Shown piece by piece: positions 6,214 through 8,601 of a stretch of DNA of 8,601 nt. The notes under the pieces were generated by a model. It was not told the origin of the DNA. It saw only the letters and a program-made list of their open reading frames with translations, and searched no databases. The stretch is taken from positions 1 to 8,601 of the forward strand of contig JBEBBU010000171.1 in NCBI GenBank assembly GCA_041158225.1, read 5' to 3'. How positions within the stretch are numbered: the stretch's first letter is position 1; every line of letters starts with the position of its first letter. This stretch comes from JBEBBU01 sp041158225. Its GTDB lineage: Bacteria; Pseudomonadota; Gammaproteobacteria; Methylococcales; Methylococcaceae. The position numbers and the translations under genes were made by a program.

Positions 6214-6279
6214 GGGGCATGAGTGCCAGTCAATTCTTGACAGGCTTCATATGGCATGAGGGAACTGGTTGCCAGTGAT

Positions 6280-7056
6280 CTAGCGTCCCAGTGCCTTGAT
6301 GGTGGCTGCCAGCATTTCAGGAGATTCAGGGCTGTCATCCTTGAGTGCAACGCCTCTTATGCTGTACTTAAGGCCTTTACGTATCAGATAGGCTATTTTG
6401 CCGGCAGCAGTGGCATAGCTCAGACCATCAGGCTGGCGGATATTCGAGATGCAGTTCCTTTCGGCATCGGTATTGCCTGCAGCAGGGCTGAGGGTGATGT
6501 ACGCTCCCAGACTGTCTGCAGCCGACAGCCCCGGGCGCTCACCGATCAGGATCACGCTCACTCTGGCGTTCAGCGCACTGCCGATCTCATCGGAAAGAGC
6601 AACTCGGCCATCAGGCACAATCAGGATGGGGCTGGTGGTGAGACCGCAAAGTTGCAGTGATTCAAGCAGAACGTCAAGCATTGGCAGAGCATGGCGTGCG
6701 ACGGCAGTGGTGGACAGGCCGTTGGAAACAGCGAGTGCTACATCATGTCCGTGATGGTCTGTCTCTGCTTCCAGCCTTGCAAGGCTTTCCGGGCTGAGTC
6801 TGCGGCCAAGATCGGGGCGCTGAAGGTAGATTTCACGGCTGGATGCCTCGGTGGAAAGCATCAGCGCAGCTCCATATCGCTCTTGTGCCATATGCAGAAA
6901 CGCCTGGCTGTCCCACTCTTTCAGCACGGCATCCCGGGCTTCGGCATGGGCGATCTGGAAATCCAGCAGCGATGCTGTCCGCTGGCTACAGCCCGCACTA
7001 CCCTGGGCGATACGGGCCTGGGTAAAGGCACGCAGGGTATGCCATGTGTCCATCAT
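6280..7056 (-). CDS. eutC: Ethanolamine ammonia-lyase, small subunit
   Basis: A 258-residue light chain of ethanolamine ammonia-lyase. With EutB it forms the adenosylcobalamin-dependent enzyme that converts ethanolamine to acetaldehyde and ammonia, and it contributes to the cobalamin-binding interface. Signature segments run in order: LRAFTQARIAQGSAG (residues 8-22), LLDFQIAHAEARDAV (30-44), YLQRPDLGRRLSPESL (77-92), and a long conserved block with VSVILIGERPGLSAADSLGAY followed by TDAERNCISNIR. It lacks the N-terminal extension of the longer enterobacterial EutC, but the core is complete. The start overlaps the eutB stop by ATGA. No strong ribosome-binding site is present, which suggests coupled translation and matched subunit synthesis. 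A second in-frame ATG follows immediately. No clear terminator follows the TAG at 6280, so some read-through into ars is possible. Confidence 0.96.
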   Translation of the reverse strand: MMDTWHTLRAFTQARIAQGSAGCSQRTASLLDFQIAHAEARDAVLKEWDSQAFLHMAQERYGAALMLSTEASSREIYLQRPDLGRRLSPESLARLEAETDHHGHDVALAVSNGLSTTAVARHALPMLDVLLESLQLCGLTTSPILIVPDGRVALSDEIGSALNARVSVILIGERPGLSAADSLGAYITLSPAAGNTDAERNCISNIRQPDGLSYATAAGKIAYLIRKGLKYSIRGVALKDDSPESPEMLAATIKALGR

Positions 7057-8447
7057 GACTGATGTTCTATCTGATGAGCGAACTGCTGGATAAGGCGCGA
7101 TCGGCTGCCGTTATCCTTGAGTAGATCCTGTTCATCAAGGATGCCCATCCGCTCAAGCCATACTTCAAACTCGGGTGCAGGTTTTTTGCCGAGTACCCGA
7201 CGCAGGTAGAGAGCATCATGGAAGGAAGTGCTCTGGTAGGCAAGCATGATGTCATCACTCCCGGGAATCCCCATGATGAAGTTGCAGCCGGCTACGCCAA
7301 GCAGGGTGAGCAGATTATCCATGTCATTCTGATCAGCTTCAGCATGATTGGTATAGCAGATGTCACAGCCCATGGGAAGGCCCAGCAGCTTTCCACAGAA
7401 ATGGTCTTCAAGTCCAGCCCGAATGATCTGTTTGGCGTCATAAAGATATTCGGGACCAATGAAACCTACGACAGAATTGACCAGTAAGGGAGAAAACTCA
7501 CGCGCAACTGCGTAGGCCCTGGCCTCAAGCGTTTGCGCATCGACATCATGGTGGGCATTGGCAGACAGGGCGCTACCCTGGCCAGTTTCAAAATACATGA
7601 CATGATTACCGAGATTTCCCCGTCCCAGTGACTCCGCCATCAATCTGGCTTCCCTCAACATGGCCAGGTCTATGCCAAAACTTTTGTTGGCAGCTTCTGT
7701 GCCGGCAATAGACTGGAAGACAAGATCGACAGGGCAGCCTTGCGCCATCAGCGCCATGGTGGTGGTGATATGGGAGAGAACACAGGACTGGGTGGGGATG
7801 CCGTAGGCCTGAATGACATCATCCATGAGGTGCAGCAGTCGCGCGACATTACCAGGATGATCGCTGGCCGGGTTGATGCCTATGACGGCATCACCACTAC
7901 CGTAGAGCAGGCCATCCAGAATGCTCGCAGCGATACCCTTTACATCATCTGTAGGGTGATTCGGCTGCAGTCTTGTTGAAAGACGACCGTTCAGGCCAAT
8001 GGTATTTCTGAAGCGTGTGATGGTCTGGCAGCGGCTTGCAACGGCAATCAGATCCTGATTACGCATGACCTTACTGACTGCAGCAGCCATTTCTGGCGTA
8101 ATTCCCCAGGCTATCGCGGATGGATCGCCGGGATGCGATAGCAGCCATTCCCGAAACTCGCCCACTGACAGGTTGCAGACTGGAGCAAATATAGCAGGTT
8201 GGTGCTGATCCAGTATCAGCCTGCTGACCTCATCATGTTCCGGCGGAATGAGAGGCTCATCGAGAAAATACTGGAGGGGTATTTCAGCCAGACACCGCTG
8301 TGCCAGTGCCCTTTCGACCATGGATTCCGCAGCAAGCCCGGCCAGTTGATCCGCAGAACGGTGTGGACTTGCCTTGGCCATGAGTGTTTTCAGGTTGCCA
8401 AAGTTATAATGGCTCCCCCTGTGGGTCACTGTGAATCTGGCCACCAC
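7053..8447 (-). CDS. eutB: Ethanolamine ammonia-lyase, large subunit
   Basis: A 464-residue heavy chain carrying the TIM-barrel active site of coenzyme B12-dependent ethanolamine ammonia-lyase. It is full length compared with about 450 residues for E. coli EutB. Conserved blocks: HRSADQLAGLAAES (29-42), FRNTIGLNGRLSTRLQPNHP (146-165) with Arg159, YFETGQGSALSANAHH (285-300) with Glu287, GFIGPEYLYDAKQIIRAGLE (328-347), and GCDICYTNHAEAD (360-372) with Asp362. These correspond to the substrate-contacting Arg160, Glu287 and Asp362 of the E. coli enzyme. There is no ATG at the N-terminus. Two consecutive GTG codons (8447 and 8444) follow an AGGGAG site at 5 and 8 nt, so the second GTG may be the true start. 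It is co-transcribed with eutC. No microcompartment shell, eutA or permease gene is in the window. Confidence 0.97.
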   Translation of the reverse strand: MVARFTVTHRGSHYNFGNLKTLMAKASPHRSADQLAGLAAESMVERALAQRCLAEIPLQYFLDEPLIPPEHDEVSRLILDQHQPAIFAPVCNLSVGEFREWLLSHPGDPSAIAWGITPEMAAAVSKVMRNQDLIAVASRCQTITRFRNTIGLNGRLSTRLQPNHPTDDVKGIAASILDGLLYGSGDAVIGINPASDHPGNVARLLHLMDDVIQAYGIPTQSCVLSHITTTMALMAQGCPVDLVFQSIAGTEAANKSFGIDLAMLREARLMAESLGRGNLGNHVMYFETGQGSALSANAHHDVDAQTLEARAYAVAREFSPLLVNSVVGFIGPEYLYDAKQIIRAGLEDHFCGKLLGLPMGCDICYTNHAEADQNDMDNLLTLLGVAGCNFIMGIPGSDDIMLAYQSTSFHDALYLRRVLGKKPAPEFEVWLERMGILDEQDLLKDNGSRSRLIQQFAHQIEHQS

Positions 8448-8483
8448 TTCTGCTCCCTAATCGTTGCACCTCAACATGCTATC

Positions 8484-8504
8484 GCAGAAGTATGAAACTT
8501 CTGC
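8484..8504. repeat. Hairpin-forming inverted repeat upstream of eutB
   Basis: GCAGAAGT and ACTTCTGC form a perfect 8-bp stem with a 5-base loop, 37 bp before the first eutB start codon. No T-tract follows on either strand, so a terminator is unlikely. It may be an operator or a leader hairpin controlling eutBC. Confidence 0.45.
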
Positions 8505-8601
8505 AAAGATTCACTGTTCACTTTTTTACGGTAAAGACTGTTCATGGTGTCACCGTAATGCGTACGCTGCTTGAGGTTGAGCCTGTATATCTTGCATCTC
8601 C
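8492..8601 (+). CDS. Possible start of a divergent gene, cut by the window edge
   Basis: From the ATG at 8492, 36 codons remain open to the right edge, beginning MKLLQRFTVHFFTVKTVHGV. A second in-frame ATG lies at 8558. No convincing ribosome-binding site precedes either, and a run this short without a stop is not rare by chance. It overlaps the hairpin and direct repeats upstream of eutB. On the opposite strand other short frames also cover this stretch. I do not recognise a product, and it may equally be non-coding. Confidence 0.15.
   Translation, partial: MKLLQRFTVHFFTVKTVHGVTVMRTLLEVEPVYLAS
8513..8544. repeat. Direct repeat ACTGTTCA upstream of eutB
   Basis: ACTGTTCA occurs at 8513-8520 and again at 8537-8544, 24 bp start to start. 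Between them lies the small palindrome TTTAC-G-GTAAA (8525-8535). Tandem half-sites of this kind are used by AraC-type and other activators. No regulator gene is present here to test the idea. Confidence 0.35.

Noticed and set aside
6179..6220. Extended start (ATG at 6220) for arsR
   Set aside because: The added 14 residues would be encoded by the dyads and -10 element of the likely promoter, and no Shine-Dalgarno sequence precedes it.
8471..8545. 24-codon minus-strand frame (MNSLYRKK...) before eutB as a leader peptide
   Set aside because: The GGTGA preceding it is only a weak ribosome-binding site and the peptide has no recognisable regulatory codon run, so it is probably chance.
8448..8601. 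Cobalamin riboswitch or sigma54 promoter upstream of eutB
   Set aside because: No B12-box-like sequence and no GG-N10-GC element in a suitable position could be found. TTTGCA near 8502-8507 lacks the matching -24 GG.

Overview
The window looks like a chromosomal segment of a mid-GC proteobacterium, probably gamma- or betaproteobacterial. This rests on the arsR-arsC-acr3 arrangement with a C-terminal-cysteine ArsR, the short eutB-eutC pair without microcompartment genes, and Shine-Dalgarno and sigma70-like signals of the usual type. The genus cannot be read from the sequence.

Left part (1-916, minus strand): the 5' part of a GNAT acetyltransferase runs off the left edge, preceded by a small single-domain cupin. 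A 20-base match in inverted orientation (492-512 and 965-986) flanks the cupin. It copies the ribosome-binding site and start codon of the acetyltransferase.

Middle (917-3730, plus strand): a self-contained transcription unit encodes an 833-residue protein that I do not recognise. It has a near-consensus sigma70-type promoter (TTGACT-18 bp-TATAAA), a good ribosome-binding site, and a terminator with a 16-bp perfect stem. The protein has no signal peptide. It carries recurring Gly/Ala-rich beta-type segments in its N-terminal half and at its C-terminus, with a charged linker and a helical region between. It is the best candidate here for something undescribed.

Right part (3759-8447, all minus strand, read right to left): eutB and eutC encode the two subunits of adenosylcobalamin-dependent ethanolamine ammonia-lyase. 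After a gap of about 100 bp comes an arsenic-resistance operon: arsR, two tandem arsC paralogues of the low-molecular-weight phosphatase type, and the arsenite exporter acr3. The three arsC/acr3 genes are joined by 4-base ATGA overlaps. eutB-eutC also overlap by ATGA. Arsenate would be reduced by the ArsC proteins and the resulting arsenite exported by Acr3, under arsenite-relieved repression by ArsR.

The last 154 bases (8448-8601), upstream of eutB, hold a hairpin, direct repeats and possible short reading frames, but no gene I can identify. No tRNA, rRNA, CRISPR, insertion sequence or known riboswitch was seen.
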